A DNA stretch of 6,675 nt from Clostridiales bacterium. Lineage in GTDB: Bacteria > Bacillota_A > Clostridia > Lachnospirales > Lachnospiraceae. The notes under the pieces are model-generated. The model made no database searches, was not told the DNA's origin, and saw only the letters and a list, made by a program, of their open reading frames with translations. Positions 6,199-6,675 of this stretch are shown here, one piece after another. The DNA is taken from positions 1 to 6,675 of the forward strand of contig JASKJZ010000143.1 in NCBI GenBank assembly GCA_030154385.1. The letters run 5' to 3'. How positions within the stretch are numbered: the stretch's first letter is position 1; the number at the start of each line of letters is the position of its first letter. The translations under genes were made by a program, and so were the position numbers.

Positions 6199-6675
6199 TT
6201 ATACTTCGCGGTAATCGCCATCAACTACATCGCCATCATAGCTTTCTTGTGCTGCTCCACCCATATTTCCCATATCTGGGCCTGCTGCTCCTGCTGCTCC
6301 CTGCTGCTCATAAAGTTTCTGGAATAATGCCTGTGCACCGGTCATTAATTTTTCCTGAGCCGCCTTAATATCTGCAACTTCACCCTCTGACATTACTTCT
6401 GGGTTTGATTTTTCAATTAACTCTTTTAAGTGTGCAAGATCGGCTTCAACACCTGCTTTTTCGTCTGCACTTAATTTGTCTCCCGCTTCTTGCAAGGCTT
6501 TTTCGGTCTGGAATACCATAGAGTCTGCATCGTTTCTTGCATCAATTGCTTCTTTTCTCTTCTTATCCTGCGCTTCGAATTCAGCCGCTTCTTTTACTGC
6601 CTTTTCGATATCCGAATCGGACATATTGGATCCAGCCGTAATCGTAATGTGCTGTTCTTTTCCGGTTCCCAAATC
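6199..6675 (-). CDS. dnaK: Chaperone protein DnaK, C-terminal fragment (cut by window edge)
   Basis: This is the C-terminal 158 residues of the Hsp70 chaperone, which binds exposed hydrophobic peptides under ATP control with DnaJ and GrpE. The frame runs open to the right edge without a start; the first visible residues, DLGTGKEQHITIT, match the end of the DnaK substrate-binding beta domain. Next come the helical lid (about residues 20-115 of the fragment, rich in Ala, Glu and Lys, with QEAGDKL), a flexible Gly/Ala/Gln-rich segment, and the typical acidic end DGDVVDGDYREV. The ATPase domain and most of the substrate-binding beta sheet lie outside the window. The frame is intact here, so this is truncation by the window and not a pseudogene. 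It is the upstream neighbour of dnaJ and probably its operon partner. Confidence 0.97.
   Translation of the reverse strand, partial: DLGTGKEQHITITAGSNMSDSDIEKAVKEAAEFEAQDKKRKEAIDARNDADSMVFQTEKALQEAGDKLSADEKAGVEADLAHLKELIEKSNPEVMSEGEVADIKAAQEKLMTGAQALFQKLYEQQGAAGAAGPDMGNMGGAAQESYDGDVVDGDYREV

Noticed and set aside
1..6675. Search for a novel system, mobile element, CRISPR array, tRNA or riboswitch
   Set aside because: All coding space is filled by five recognisable genes, and the gaps are short and explained by promoters, terminators and hairpins. No transposase, array-like spaced repeats or RNA gene folds were seen.

Overview
The window looks like the edge of a short-read contig from a low-GC Gram-positive anaerobe of class Clostridia, most plausibly Lachnospiraceae. 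The evidence is AT-rich sequence, strong AGGAG-type ribosome binding sites, a dnaK-dnaJ pair of Firmicutes type, a manganese-type cofactor-independent phosphoglycerate mutase, and a secreted phosphatase ending in bacterial Ig-like (Big2) domains, a common architecture in that family. The genus cannot be fixed from this sequence. The first ten bases exactly match the end of the Illumina adapter, so the left edge is probably a contig end with untrimmed adapter.

All five genes lie on the minus strand and are described here in transcription order, from high to low coordinates. The 3' quarter of dnaK enters from the right edge (6199-6675). It is followed by a 96-bp gap with a GC-rich hairpin, then by a complete class A dnaJ (4918-6102) that ends at a clear intrinsic terminator (4834-4861). 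These are the chaperone core, with DnaJ stimulating DnaK ATPase and delivering substrates. No CIRCE element lies between them, so dnaJ probably depends on read-through from promoters upstream of dnaK, outside the window.

Next is a monocistronic unit with its own sigma-A-like promoter (4785-4813), which contains a perfect 7-bp dyad. It encodes a secreted CpdB-like 2',3'-cyclic-nucleotide phosphodiesterase/3'-nucleotidase with two Big2 domains (2466-4760) and ends at a terminator (2400-2446) whose 3' arm and T-run are tandemly duplicated. It probably salvages phosphate and nucleosides outside the cell.

The last unit has a near-consensus promoter (2343-2371) driving a UPF0126/TRIC-type membrane protein (1657-2301) and, 28 bp later, gpmI (84-1628) of lower glycolysis. 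No terminator separates the two, so they are probably co-transcribed. The sequence past gpmI (11-83) holds only an inverted repeat and no gene.

The genes themselves are ordinary. I see no undescribed system, mobile element, CRISPR array or RNA gene. The points worth a second look are regulatory and assembly details: the adapter remnant, the dyad inside a promoter, the duplicated terminator arm, the dnaK-dnaJ hairpin, and two start codons that promoter and ribosome-binding-site positions move downstream of the longest reading frame. No stretch over 300 bases lacks a gene.
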